Made by a program: the position numbers and the translations under genes. This document shows, in pieces, positions 46,544-54,990 of a stretch of DNA of 64,000 nucleotides; the stretch's first letter is position 1; each line of letters begins with the position of its first letter. Source of the stretch: Dechloromonas sp. HYN0024 (GTDB taxonomy: Bacteria > Pseudomonadota > Gammaproteobacteria > Burkholderiales > Rhodocyclaceae); assembly GCF_003441615.1 (NCBI RefSeq), contig NZ_CP031842.1, positions 1,320,501 through 1,384,500 of the forward strand, given 5' to 3'. The notes under the pieces are model-generated. The model worked only from the letters and a program-made list of their open reading frames with translations, was not told the origin of the DNA and ran no database searches.

Positions 46544-47275
46544 ATGAAACGTTTGAAAAGCGAGCTTGGACGCTTGTTCCGGGCATCGGATAACGCAGCT
46601 GACCGTATTGGTCTGGTCAATCACGATGGGCTGGTGACAACGCTGGTCGTCACTATCGCCCGCTCCCGAGACTGGCCGGTCGTCGCCGGCTTGCTCGACG
46701 GCCTGCGGGAAAACCTTGATCTGCCTCTGCCGGCCGTGTCGGTCAGTGGTGCGGCCGGATTTCAGTTATGGCTGCCGCTGGCCGAGCCGGTGGCTCGCGA
46801 GACTGCCGCCGGCTTTCTTCTTGCCTTGCGCCGCCAGTTTCTTGCCGATATCGACGATAAGGATCTTGGCCTGCTACCGCTGGCGGACGGGCCGGACAGG
46901 CTGCCTGGCATCCCAGCATGGTCAGCCGAGAGTGATCGCTGGTCGGCCTTTATCGACCCGAGCATGGGGGGCATGTTCGCCGAGGGTGGAGGCCTTGATT
47001 TTGAGCCCAATCCGGATCGTCAGGCAGATTTGCTGGCTGCAATCAGGCCTATTGAGTTGGATGATTTCAAGCGTGCCCTTGCGGTCATGACGGTCAGCGA
47101 GCGGCAAGAGACAGGACCGGTGGCGCAGGCAACGCCGACGATCCTGGGCGGTGGCTATAGTGAGCCGCGTGACTTCTTGCTGGCGGTGATGAACGAGCCG
47201 AGTGTGCCCTTGCCTATGCGTATCGATGCCGCCAAGGCGCTTCTCGGCCATGAGCGCCGCTGGGCGATTGAATGA
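46544..47275 (+). CDS. Uncharacterised protein
   Basis: About 243 residues starting at MKRLKSELGRLFRASDNAAD, with GAGGG before the ATG; a GTG twelve bases earlier is possible. I do not recognise the family. It is soluble, with no signal peptide or membrane span, and alternates helical and strand-like segments. A Gly/Met-rich block (FIDPSMGGMFAEGGGLDFEP) occurs mid-protein and LPMRIDAAKALLGHERR near the end. It follows the ABC ATPase gene by about 80 bp in the same direction. Confidence 0.7.
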   Translation: MKRLKSELGRLFRASDNAADRIGLVNHDGLVTTLVVTIARSRDWPVVAGLLDGLRENLDLPLPAVSVSGAAGFQLWLPLAEPVARETAAGFLLALRRQFLADIDDKDLGLLPLADGPDRLPGIPAWSAESDRWSAFIDPSMGGMFAEGGGLDFEPNPDRQADLLAAIRPIELDDFKRALAVMTVSERQETGPVAQATPTILGGGYSEPRDFLLAVMNEPSVPLPMRIDAAKALLGHERRWAIE

Positions 47276-47319
47276 TGGGCGACAACGGATCTGCCGATTG
47301 GCCGAATGGCCGCCGCGTC

Positions 47320-48567
47320 TCAGCTTGTTGATGGCGTCAGATCCAGCTTGCCCGATATGATCGTTCGGGCTGCCCGCACGCCACTGCGCACAGCACCTTC
47401 AAGGGTGGCCGGGTAGTCGGCCCAGGTGTGGTCGCCGGCCAGGAAAAGGCGCGGATTTGATGTGCTGAAATCGAGGCGCGATAACTTCGGTCTGGCTGAA
47501 AAGGTGGCGCGTTTTTCGCGGATCACCTTGTGCCAGAGAGTCGCTTCGGGCAGAGCCAGTTCGCCTTCGAGGGTGGCGGCCAGTGTTGCGTCATCAAGGG
47601 TTTCCCATTCGCCGTGGCCGCTCAGGACACAGGCGAAGAGACCATCGCCCCGGTCGACGATCCACTGGGCGTGGCCGCCGAGGCGGTTGCTGAGCGGGAA
47701 TTCGGCTTTCGTGCCTGGTCCGAATTGCAGGTAGACGGTGGCAATCGGCTCATAGGCGAAATCCGTGGCGGCAGCAGGCCAGAGCGCCGCGAGGTGCTGG
47801 GGTGCGGTGGCGAGGATGGCGGCGGTGAAGGTTTCGCCATCGATTTCAATGCCGCCTTCGATGGCCGTGATTTGACCGACTCGCGTGCTCAGGCAGATTT
47901 TCGCCCCGTGTGCCAGTAGCCATTGTCCGGCGGGTTCCGGCAGTAATTGACCGAGATCGACGCGCGGCAGCAGCAGGTCGGTGTCGGCCCGACGCGTACT
48001 GCCCAGGCTGTCGCGCAGGACATTGGCAAAAAGTTGCGCCGAGGCGTGCTCAGCCGGGGTGTTGAGGGCGGCGAGGCAGAGCGGCTCCCATAGATGGCGG
48101 CGCAGGGTGCCGGTTTGCCCGGCGGCATCGAGCCATTGTGCGACCGTCATCTCATGCGCCAGGCGAAAGCCACCGCGCTTGATGCCGTCCATCCAGAGGG
48201 CGGTTTTCAGCTTTTCTCCGAAGCCGACTCCATGTGCTGTCAGCAGGCCCCAGGCGACATTGAGCGGGGCAGGCAGACGGGGCAGGGCGAGGCGAAAGCC
48301 GGTGTGGTCGATGACCCGCAGTGGACGGCAGTCGAAGACTTGCTCAGGATCGACGCCAACCCGGCGCATCAGCGCCAGCGTATCGCGGTAAGCGCCGAGC
48401 AGGATGTGCTGGCCGTTGTCCAGCCTGCGGCCATCAAGGTCAACGCCGCGTGCCCGGCCACCGAGGACGCGTCCGGCTTCGAATAGCGTGGTGTCGACGC
48501 CGGCTGCCGTCAGTTCGATGGCCGCCGCAAGCCCTGCCCAGCCGCCACCGATGACGGCAACTTTCAA
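47320..48567 (-). CDS. hpnE: Hydroxysqualene dehydroxylase
   Basis: About 415 residues. I start it at the TTG giving MKVAVIGGGWAGLAAAIELT, preceded by GGAG; another TTG lies eight codons upstream. The dinucleotide-binding motif GGGWAGLAAAIELTAAG is at the very N-terminus, then FEAGRVLGGRARG, and the C-terminal FAD motif LFLAGDHTWADYPATLEGAV. HpnE is an amine-oxidase-like flavoenzyme that reduces hydroxysqualene to squalene, the last step of the HpnCDE route. It follows hpnD in the same direction with a 165-bp gap that contains a small GCCATAG/CTATGGC hairpin. Confidence 0.92.
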   Translation of the reverse strand: MKVAVIGGGWAGLAAAIELTAAGVDTTLFEAGRVLGGRARGVDLDGRRLDNGQHILLGAYRDTLALMRRVGVDPEQVFDCRPLRVIDHTGFRLALPRLPAPLNVAWGLLTAHGVGFGEKLKTALWMDGIKRGGFRLAHEMTVAQWLDAAGQTGTLRRHLWEPLCLAALNTPAEHASAQLFANVLRDSLGSTRRADTDLLLPRVDLGQLLPEPAGQWLLAHGAKICLSTRVGQITAIEGGIEIDGETFTAAILATAPQHLAALWPAAATDFAYEPIATVYLQFGPGTKAEFPLSNRLGGHAQWIVDRGDGLFACVLSGHGEWETLDDATLAATLEGELALPEATLWHKVIREKRATFSARPKLSRLDFSTSNPRLFLAGDHTWADYPATLEGAVRSGVRAARTIISGKLDLTPSTS

Positions 48568-48732
48568 AATGAAGTACTCCGTTCTGTCCAAGAGCTTGCC
48601 GATGAAATCGATGGATTCGCTGGCCAGGCTAGGCGTAAACCGCAGCCATAGTCATTGCTATGGCGACGATTTGCAACGACGTATGGCGGGCGAAGGCGCA
48701 ATTTCATGCAAGCGGCTTGGCGGAACGGCGTG

Positions 48733-49566
48733 CTAGCCTTTGATCCAGGTTTTTGCGGCCAGCCACAGCTTGCGCATGGGCGGCAGCGAAATGCGCTGGT
48801 GCAGGACCTGGAAGTTCTCGCGCTTGATCTCGTCGAGTACGGTGCGGTAAATCGCCGCCATGATCAGGCCTGGACGCTGGCTCTTGCGGTCGACGGCCGG
48901 CAACTGGGCAAAGGCTTGCTCGTAATACTGCTCGGCGCGTTCGTACTGGAACTGCATGAGCGCCGTGAAATTATCGGAATACTTGCCGTTGAGGATGTCG
49001 ACGGCCGGCACGTTGAAACGTTTGAGTTCATCCATCGGGATGTAAATGCGGCCGCGCCGGGCGTCTTCACCGATGTCACGAATGATATTGGTGAGTTGGA
49101 AGGCCATGCCCAGGTCGTGCGCGTATTTTTGCGTCTGGCGGTCGGTATAGCCGAAGATTTCGGCGGCGAGCAGGCCGACGACGCTGGCGACACGGTAGCA
49201 GTAAAGCGACAGGCCCTTGAAGTCGAGATAGCGCGACTGGGTCAGGTCCATCTCCATGCCGTCGATGATTTCGAGCAACTGCTCCTTGGGCAGATGGATG
49301 CTTTTGTCGAGGCCCCTGAGGGCCAGACCGACCGGGTGTTGTGGCTGGCCGTCGGCAATCCGTTCGACTTCCTGCCGCCACCAGGCGAGCTTGGTCGAGG
49401 CAATCGACACATCGTTGCATTCATCGACGACATCATCGACCTCGCGGCAGAAAGCGTAGAGTGCCATGATGGCGCGGCGCCGTTCAAGGGGAAGGAAGAG
49501 AAAGCTGTAGTAGAAGGAGGAGCCGCTGGCGGCGCACTTCTCCTGGCAGTATTGGTCGGGATTCAT
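48733..49566 (-). CDS. hpnD: Presqualene diphosphate synthase
   Basis: A 277-residue trans-isoprenyl diphosphate synthase of the squalene/phytoene synthase family. The first Asp-rich motif is in AFCREVDDVVDE near residue 42 and the second in LTNIIRDIGEDARRGRIYIP near 140. HpnD condenses two farnesyl diphosphates to presqualene diphosphate. Assignment as HpnD rather than phytoene synthase rests on the neighbouring hpnC and hpnE. hpnC ends 5 bp upstream, so the pair is probably translated from one mRNA. Confidence 0.93.
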   Translation of the reverse strand: MNPDQYCQEKCAASGSSFYYSFLFLPLERRRAIMALYAFCREVDDVVDECNDVSIASTKLAWWRQEVERIADGQPQHPVGLALRGLDKSIHLPKEQLLEIIDGMEMDLTQSRYLDFKGLSLYCYRVASVVGLLAAEIFGYTDRQTQKYAHDLGMAFQLTNIIRDIGEDARRGRIYIPMDELKRFNVPAVDILNGKYSDNFTALMQFQYERAEQYYEQAFAQLPAVDRKSQRPGLIMAAIYRTVLDEIKRENFQVLHQRISLPPMRKLWLAAKTWIKG

Positions 49567-49570
49567 AGGC

Positions 49571-50380
49571 TCACATTCTAATGGATCGACCGGCGAGCAC
49601 CAGCCAATCCCATTTGCCCAGCTTTGGCCGCCGTGTGAACACGTCGCCGCGCACCTGGCGCAGGCGTTCGAGGATGCGCAGCCCGCCCTGCACGGTCAGG
49701 CGGATTTCCCAGCCAAGGCGGCCGGGCAGGGCATGGACGAGCGGGGAGCCACGCTTCATCAGGGCGGCTGCCCGGTCGATCTCGAAATCCATGAGGGCCG
49801 CCCAATTGGCCGACCAGCGGTGGTTGGCGATGTCATCCTCGGTGACGCGAAAATGCGGGAAATCGGTTTGCGGGATGTATACCCGGTCTTTTTGCCAATC
49901 GATGGCGACGTCCTGCCAGAAATTGATCAATTGCAGGGCGGTGCAAATGCAGTCGGACTGGTCGAGGTGTTTCGGCTCGGTCCGCCCGAACAGGTGCAGC
50001 ACCAGTCGTCCAACCGGGTTGGCCGAGCGGCGGCAGTAATCGAGCAGTTCCGGGTAATCGGCATAGCGCGTCTTGACCACATCCTGGGCAAAGGCGTCGA
50101 GCAGGTCGCGGCAGAGCTGGATGGGCAGGTTATACGCAGCGATGACCTCGGCCAGCGCGACGAACAGCGGCGTTTGCGGCGTGCCGCCGGCTTCAATGCG
50201 CGTTAGTTCGTCCCGGTAGGCGTTCAGGGCGGCCAGCCTTTGGGCCGGTGTGGCATCGCCTTCGTCCGCAATATCGTCGGCGCTGCGGGCGAAGCGGTAG
50301 ATCACCTTGATCGGCCGGCGCAGTTCGGGCGTTAGCAGTAGTGAGGCGACAGGAAAGTTTTCGTAATGATCGACGGACAT
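49571..50380 (-). CDS. hpnC: Hydroxysqualene synthase
   Basis: A 269-residue squalene/phytoene synthase-family protein from MSVDHYENFPVASLLLTPEL. The frame continues upstream into the tRNA-Leu promoter region, so the later Met is preferred; CTGGAG-type sequence precedes it. Asp-rich motifs are RSADDIADEGD near 33 and LINFWQDVAIDWQKDRVYIP near 155. HpnC converts presqualene diphosphate to hydroxysqualene, between HpnD and HpnE. Together the three make squalene for hopanoids; no squalene-hopene cyclase is in the window. Confidence 0.92.
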   Translation of the reverse strand: MSVDHYENFPVASLLLTPELRRPIKVIYRFARSADDIADEGDATPAQRLAALNAYRDELTRIEAGGTPQTPLFVALAEVIAAYNLPIQLCRDLLDAFAQDVVKTRYADYPELLDYCRRSANPVGRLVLHLFGRTEPKHLDQSDCICTALQLINFWQDVAIDWQKDRVYIPQTDFPHFRVTEDDIANHRWSANWAALMDFEIDRAAALMKRGSPLVHALPGRLGWEIRLTVQGGLRILERLRQVRGDVFTRRPKLGKWDWLVLAGRSIRM

Positions 50381-50405
50381 GGGAATCTGTTCTGGAGGGT
50401 GAGGC

Positions 50406-51503
50406 TTAGTCGGTGCTAGAATTCGCCCCGCCTGCCCAGGTGGCGAAATTGGTAGACGCACCAGATTTAGGTTCTGGCGCCGAAAGGTGTGGGGGTTCGA
50501 GTCCCTTCCTGGGCACCATTTTCAGCACTTCGCTGAAAAACTGTTCGGCCGGCATGCGAAAGCCTGCTGCATTCGGATGGCCGCCGCCGCCATAGCGCGT
50601 GGCGATGACCGACACATCGAGGGTCTTCCCCTTTGACCGCAGCGAAGCCTTCACTTCGCCATCGCTCGACAATTGCCAGATCAGCCCGAAACTGCCGCTC
50701 TGTCCGGCTAGTTCATTGCCCAGTTCCGAGGCAAACAGCGGGCTGGCATTGATGGCAACACCGCGCACCGCCAGCCAGGCCTGATCATCATGGGTGACGA
50801 CTTCCTGGCCGTGGCGCAGTGCCTGCAGGGCATCGACCGGTTCGCCGCGAAGGTCGGCCGGACGGCGCAACGCACTCTGCGCCATGCGCGTGATTTCCTG
50901 CTGATAAAACTGTTCGATGGCAGCACCCTGAACCAGCGTTTCGCGGTAACGCGGAGTGGATTCGTCGGTAGTCTCGGTGACCAGTTGGTGCCAGGCGGCG
51001 AAATCGAAGGGCAGGAGGCGCAGGGCGCGGCAGAAGGGGCGGGTGCCGGGCAGGGTGAAGCGCCACATGTCCTGCTCTTCGATATGGCGCAGGGCCAGTG
51101 GCGTCGGCAGGTCGGGGTGAAAATGCTCCCAGGCTAGACGGGCCCCGGACTTTTCCAGATTGAAGGCGACACGCAGCGGCAGTGTTGGGTGCTGGTAACT
51201 GCGCATGCCGTTTTCGTCGATCTGCAGTTTGCTGCCCCAGGCGTGCAGCGCCGACGCATGGTGGTCGATCTGGGTGACCGAAGCCGCAACTGCGGCCATC
51301 GCTTCGAGCCTTTCAGGCGGATAGGAGAAGTCGATGATGAAAACGGCGCGGCCGGCAATATCGTCGAGCGACCAAGTATCGCCATGGTGCATTGGCCAAT
51401 AGGTGGCGGTGTCCCCAAAGTGGCGCCAGGCCGCGTAGGCGGCACCGAAGCCATCAAGACAGTCAGCGTGGTAGATGACCACGAACGCGGGTTGTGCCGA
51501 CAT
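50406..51503 (-). CDS. DHH-family phosphoesterase running antisense through tRNA-Leu
   Basis: A 365-residue protein. The first Asp motif is HADCLDGFGAAYAAW near residue 15, the DHH motif is QIDHHAS near 80, and the C-terminal DHHA1-type motif is RYGGGGHPNAAGF near 315. Such proteins hydrolyse oligonucleotides or phosphoesters. The homologous part ends around EQFFSEVLKM. The final 35 or so codons (VPRKGLEPPHLSAPEPKSGA onward) are the antisense of the tRNA-Leu gene at 50434-50518, with the stop beyond it. It follows slyX by 2 bp. Confidence 0.85.
   Translation of the reverse strand: MSAQPAFVVIYHADCLDGFGAAYAAWRHFGDTATYWPMHHGDTWSLDDIAGRAVFIIDFSYPPERLEAMAAVAASVTQIDHHASALHAWGSKLQIDENGMRSYQHPTLPLRVAFNLEKSGARLAWEHFHPDLPTPLALRHIEEQDMWRFTLPGTRPFCRALRLLPFDFAAWHQLVTETTDESTPRYRETLVQGAAIEQFYQQEITRMAQSALRRPADLRGEPVDALQALRHGQEVVTHDDQAWLAVRGVAINASPLFASELGNELAGQSGSFGLIWQLSSDGEVKASLRSKGKTLDVSVIATRYGGGGHPNAAGFRMPAEQFFSEVLKMVPRKGLEPPHLSAPEPKSGASTNFATWAGGANSSTD
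50434..50518 (+). tRNA. tRNA-Leu (anticodon UAG)
   Basis: An 85-nt class II tRNA with CCA encoded. The acceptor stem GCCCAGG pairs with CCTGGGC. The anticodon stem CCAGA/TCTGG encloses TTTAGGT, giving UAG. A long variable arm (GCGCCGAAAGGTGT) identifies Leu. The T-arm contains TTCGAGT with two G-U pairs in the stem. A TAGAAT hexamer at 50417 may be the -10 box. Confidence 0.95.
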
Positions 51504-51505
51504 GC

Positions 51506-51706
51506 TCAGTAATGCGGCGGCAGTTCATCGCGCAGGCTGCGCTGTTCATTCGGCTGGGCACTTTGCGCCTGCTCGCGCAGGCTGCGTATTTCGCGGAAGA
51601 GCAAATCGATCTGCTCCTGCTGGCGATAAACGAGCCGGTTGAGTTCTTCCACCAGGTCTTCGGTGTAACTGATCTTGATTTCAAGTTCGGTGATGCGGGA
51701 TTCCAC
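51506..51706 (-). CDS. slyX: SlyX family protein
   Basis: A 66-residue coiled-coil protein. MESRITELEIKISYTEDLVE, then ELNRLVYRQQEQIDLL, show the heptad pattern and the ending RDELPPHY is the family's conserved C-terminus. Function is unknown; the name comes from its position beside slyD in E. coli. Here it sits in a small minus-strand operon between a 46-residue membrane protein and the DHH phosphoesterase. Confidence 0.92.
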   Translation of the reverse strand: MESRITELEIKISYTEDLVEELNRLVYRQQEQIDLLFREIRSLREQAQSAQPNEQRSLRDELPPHY

Positions 51707-51715
51707 AAATTTTCC

Positions 51716-51856
51716 TTATTCTTCGCTGCGCCAGTCGCGCAGGGTTTCCTTGGGCGGTGGCGGGGGCGCGTCATTACGCGGCGGCCGGATCAGCGGCAGG
51801 GCGCCACCGAGGACGACGATCAGGCAGATGCCGAAAATAATCCAGCCTTCGTTCAT
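51716..51856 (-). CDS. 46-residue single-span membrane protein
   Basis: A short frame begins MNEGWIIFGICLIVVLGGAL, continues PLIRPPRND, then a five-proline run and a charged tail ending DWRSEE. One membrane span (residues 5-23) is followed by a Pro-rich cytoplasmic or periplasmic tail. GGAG-like sequence (TTGGAGAAACTC) precedes the ATG. It ends 9 bp before slyX in the same direction. I know no named family for it, but position, composition and ribosome site support a real gene. Confidence 0.65.
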   Translation of the reverse strand: MNEGWIIFGICLIVVLGGALPLIRPPRNDAPPPPPKETLRDWRSEE

Positions 51857-51929
51857 GAGTTTCTCCAATGCATGGGCGGCAAGTGTACTTGTCTTCTGAA
51901 AAGACTTCTCAAAAAAACGCGAAGGGCTG

Positions 51930-51957
51930 TTGACATCGGCTTCTACGTCTATATAAT
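51930..51957 (+). promoter_or_regulatory. Sigma-70 promoter of tRNA-Val
   Basis: Perfect consensus boxes TTGACA (51930-51935) and TATAAT (51952-51957) are spaced by 16 bp. The tRNA begins 13 bp after the -10 box. The same transcript may continue into the thrS leader. Confidence 0.88.
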
Positions 51958-51969
51958 GCGCGCTTCTTT

Positions 51970-52046
51970 AGGCGGTTAGCTCAGTTGGTTAGAGCGCCAC
52001 GTTGACATCGTGGAGGTCGTTGGTTCGATTCCAATACCGCCTACCA
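51970..52046 (+). tRNA. tRNA-Val (anticodon GAC)
   Basis: A 77-nt tRNA with CCA encoded. The acceptor stem AGGCGGT pairs with ACCGCCT. The anticodon stem CCACG/CGTGG encloses TTGACAT, giving GAC. The D-loop AGTTGGTTA and T-loop TTCGATT are standard. Confidence 0.95.
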
Positions 52047-52070
52047 AAATTCCTGACGGAGCTGAATTTG

Positions 52071-52109
52071 ATGATTTTCCGAACTTGCACTGCAGTTCAG
52101 AAACACTAA
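52071..52109 (+). CDS. Possible thrS leader peptide (12 codons)
   Basis: ATG at 52071 with GGAG nine bases upstream opens a frame MIFRTCTAVQKH ending in TAA. Two of twelve codons are Thr (ACT at positions 5 and 7). A 5-bp hairpin GAACT/AGTTC (52081-52098) overlaps these codons. A terminator follows 24 bases after the stop. This is the layout of a transcription attenuator, inferred from arrangement alone. Confidence 0.4.
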   Translation: MIFRTCTAVQKH

Positions 52110-52132
52110 TCGAGTCAGCCTTCGTTTGACCA

Positions 52133-52164
52133 AAAAAGTGCGGCTCACCCCCGCACTTTTTTTT
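52133..52164 (+). terminator. Terminator or attenuator directly upstream of thrS
   Basis: GTGCGG (52138-52143) pairs with CCGCAC (52151-52156) around a 7-nt loop and is extended by A6 and T8 on the two sides. The T-tract ends only 16 bp before the thrS ATG. No promoter fits between, so transcripts reaching thrS must pass this hairpin. Confidence 0.85.
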
Positions 52165-52180
52165 CGCCTAGAGATTTGCC

Positions 52181-54097
52181 ATGCCTGATATCAAACTGCC
52201 CGATGGTTCCATCCGCTCTTTTGAACAGCCGGTAACAATCACCGAAGTGGCGGCCAGCATCGGCGCCGGGCTGGCCCGTGCGGCGCTGGCCGGCAAGGTC
52301 GATGGCAATCTGGTCGATACCTCGTATTTGATCGAAAAAAATGTCGATCTGGCGATCATCACCGAACGCGATCCCGAAGGGCTGGAACTGATCCGTCACT
52401 CGACCGCCCACCTGCTCGCCTATGCCGTCAAGGAACTGTTCCCGGAAGCCCAGGTCACCATTGGTCCGGTCATCGAAAACGGCTTCTATTACGACTTTGC
52501 CTACAAGCGCCCGTTTACGCCGGACGATCTGGCGGCCATCGAAAAGCGCATGGCTGAACTGGCCAAGAAGGACATCCCGGTGACCCGCGAAGTGTGGGCG
52601 CGTGACGATGCGGTCAAGTTCTTCCTCGACCTCGGCGAGAAGTACAAGGCCGAACTGATCGGCGCCATCCCGGCCGACCAGCAGGTGTCGCTCTACCGCG
52701 AAGGCGATTTCATTGACCTCTGCCGCGGCCCGCACGTGCCGACCACGGCCAAGCTCAAGGTCTTCAAGCTGATGAAGGTGGCCGGCGCCTACTGGCGTGG
52801 CGACCATCGCAACGAGCAGTTGCAGCGCATCTACGGCACGGCCTGGGCCAAGAAGGAAGATCTCGAGGCCTATCTGCACATGCTGGAAGAAGCAGAGAAG
52901 CGCGATCACCGTCGCCTCGGCAAGCAGTTCGACCTCTTCCACATGCAGGATGAAGCGCCGGGCCTCGTCTTCTGGCACCCCAAGGGTTGGGCAATCTGGC
53001 AAGAAATCGAAGGCTATATGCGCGCCGTGTATCGCAACAACGGCTACCAGGAAGTGCGCTGCCCGCAGATTCTCGACAAGACCCTGTGGGAAAAGTCGGG
53101 GCACTGGGAGCACTACAAGGACAACATGTTCACGACGGCTTCTGAAAATCGCGATTACGCGGTCAAGCCGATGAACTGTCCGGGTCATGTCCAGGTCTTC
53201 AATGCCGGCCTCCGTTCCTACCGCGAACTGCCGCTGCGTTACGGCGAATTCGGTTCCTGCCACCGCAATGAGCCGGCTGGTGCATTGCACGGCCTGATGC
53301 GTGTGCGCGGTTTCGTCCAGGATGATGGTCACATCTTCTGTACCGAAGACCAGATCGAGGCTGAAGTGACGGCCTTCAATGCATTGGTCAAGAAGGTCTA
53401 CGCTGATTTCGGCTTCAACGATGTGGCGATCAAGCTGGCCTTGCGCCCGGATGGACGTGTCGGTTCGGACGAGGTCTGGGATCAGGCTGAGGCTGCATTG
53501 CGTCAGGGTCTGCGGGCTTCCGGTCTGGAATGGACGGAACTGCCGGGCGAGGGGGCCTTTTATGGTCCGAAGATCGAATTCCACATCCGCGACGCCATCG
53601 GCCGCTCCTGGCAGTGCGGCACCATCCAGGTCGACTTCTCGATGCCGGGCCGTCTTGGTGCCGAATATGTCGGGGCCGACGATACGCGCAAGGTGCCGGT
53701 CATGCTGCACCGGGCCATCCTTGGTTCACTGGAGCGTTTCATCGGCATCCTGATCGAAAACTTCTCGGGCGCGTTGCCGCTGTGGCTGGCGCCGGTACAG
53801 GTGGTGGTCCTCAATATTTCCGAAAAACAGGCCGATTACGCCGCCGATGTTGCGCAAAAGCTGCATCTGGCAGGCTTCCGGGCCGAGTCGGATTTGCGTA
53901 ACGAGAAAATTACCTATAAAATTCGGGAACATAGCTTGAACCGGCTGCCTTATCAGCTCGTTGTGGGCGATAAGGAAAAAGCGGACGGACTAGTGGCCGT
54001 GCGTACTCGCGGTGGTCAGGATCTCGGACAGATGTCCGTGGATGATCTGATCAGGCATCTTCAGAATGAAGTTGCCGCGCGGAGTGGCACGGCTTAA
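52181..54097 (+). CDS. thrS: Threonyl-tRNA synthetase
   Basis: A 638-residue class II synthetase. The TGS domain occupies 1-62. The editing domain follows, with [16 protein letters not shown] near 73 (HxxxH) and the zinc-site-like [16 protein letters not shown]. The catalytic core shows [13 protein letters not shown] near 330, [20 protein letters not shown] (motif 2) and [16 protein letters not shown]. The anticodon domain occupies the C-terminal 100 residues. It charges tRNA-Thr. It is the first protein gene of the translation cluster and probably cotranscribed with infC. Confidence 0.97.
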   Translation: MPDIKLPDGSIRSFEQPVTITEVAASIGAGLARAALAGKVDGNLVDTSYLIEKNVDLAIITERDPEGLELIRHSTAHLLAYAVKELFPEAQVTIGPVIENGFYYDFAYKRPFTPDDLAAIEKRMAELAKKDIPVTREVWARDDAVKFFLDLGEKYKAELIGAIPADQQVSLYREGDFIDLCRGPHVPTTAKLKVFKLMKVAGAYWRGDHRNEQLQRIYGTAWAKKEDLEAYLHMLEEAEKRDHRRLGKQFDLFHMQDEAPGLVFWHPKGWAIWQEIEGYMRAVYRNNGYQEVRCPQILDKTLWEKSGHWEHYKDNMFTTASENRDYAVKPMNCPGHVQVFNAGLRSYRELPLRYGEFGSCHRNEPAGALHGLMRVRGFVQDDGHIFCTEDQIEAEVTAFNALVKKVYADFGFNDVAIKLALRPDGRVGSDEVWDQAEAALRQGLRASGLEWTELPGEGAFYGPKIEFHIRDAIGRSWQCGTIQVDFSMPGRLGAEYVGADDTRKVPVMLHRAILGSLERFIGILIENFSGALPLWLAPVQVVVLNISEKQADYAADVAQKLHLAGFRAESDLRNEKITYKIREHSLNRLPYQLVVGDKEKADGLVAVRTRGGQDLGQMSVDDLIRHLQNEVAARSGTA

Positions 54098-54123
54098 TTT
54101 TTGTTGTTTTCGGGGGTTTTACC

Positions 54124-54645
54124 ATAGCTCAGAACAAGGCGCATCGCCTCAACGAAGAAATCACGGTTCCGGAGATTCGTCTCCAGGGTGCAGAAGGTGA
54201 ACAGCTTGGCATCGTCAGCATTCGCGAAGCCTTGCACATGGCGGAAGAAGCGGGCGTTGATCTGGTTGAGATCGCCCCGACTGCGAAGCCGCCGGTCTGC
54301 CGCATCATGGACTACGGCAAGTTCAAGTACCAGGAACAGAAGCGGGCTCACGAAGCCAAGTTGAAGCAGAAGCAGGTCCAGGTCAAGGAAATCAAACTGC
54401 GCCCGGGTACCGACGAAAACGACTACCAGATCAAGCTCAGGAACATGACGCGTTTCCTGGAAGAAGGCGACAAGGTCAAAGTGACCCTACGCTTCCGGGG
54501 CCGCGAAATGGCGCATCAGGAATTCGGCATGCGCCAGTTGGAACGGATCAAGGCAGACCTCGACGAAGTCGGTGCAGTCGAGCAGATGCCGAAAATGGAA
54601 GGCCGTCAGATGATCATGATCATCGGGCCGGCCAAGAAGAAGTAG
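54124..54645 (+). CDS. infC: Translation initiation factor IF-3 with AUA start
   Basis: A 173-residue IF-3. The N-domain reads [20 protein letters not shown] and [21 protein letters not shown]. The linker is Lys-rich, and the C-domain includes [19 protein letters not shown] and [20 protein letters not shown]. The conserved N-terminus starts at an ATA codon (54124), with GGGGG seven bases upstream. No ATG, GTG or TTG lies in frame before the first internal ATG at 54232, which would remove a third of the N-domain. Use of a non-canonical start fits infC self-control known from E. coli (AUU). An ATT at 54097 is a less likely alternative. Confidence 0.92.
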   Translation: MAQNKAHRLNEEITVPEIRLQGAEGEQLGIVSIREALHMAEEAGVDLVEIAPTAKPPVCRIMDYGKFKYQEQKRAHEAKLKQKQVQVKEIKLRPGTDENDYQIKLRNMTRFLEEGDKVKVTLRFRGREMAHQEFGMRQLERIKADLDEVGAVEQMPKMEGRQMIMIIGPAKKK

Positions 54646-54781
54646 TAGCAGAAGTTGTAGCAGCGAGTTGCTGGTTTTTGGCTAATAGCTGATTACTGGC
54701 AGCTAACAAGAAGTGCTTTCGGGTAGTTGAAGCGTTCCCGTAGTGGGAGCCACCTGACGGCATGTCATTAAGGAGCATCCA

Positions 54782-54979
54782 ATGCCCAAAATGAAGACCA
54801 AGAGCAGCGCCAAAAAGCGTTTCTCGATTCGCGCTGGTGGTTCCATCAAGCGCGGTCAAGCCTTCAAGCGTCACATTCTGACCAAGAAGACCACCAAGGT
54901 GAAACGCCATCTGCGCGGTTCCGTTGAAGTTAACGCGCGCGATACAGCATCCGTCCGCGCCATGATGCCCTACGCATAA
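54782..54979 (+). CDS. rpmI: 50S ribosomal protein L35
   Basis: A 65-residue basic protein matching L35 ([20 protein letters not shown], then [18 protein letters not shown]). AAGGAGC precedes the ATG. It lies between infC and rplT as in most bacteria. The 136-bp infC-rpmI gap may carry control of rpmI-rplT by L20, as in E. coli, but I cannot identify the structure. Confidence 0.97.
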   Translation: MPKMKTKSSAKKRFSIRAGGSIKRGQAFKRHILTKKTTKVKRHLRGSVEVNARDTASVRAMMPYA

Positions 54980-54990
54980 GGAGATAGAAG

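Noticed and set aside
52145..53710. A 521-codon minus-strand frame across thrS
   Set aside because: Antisense shadow; thrS motifs on the plus strand are decisive.
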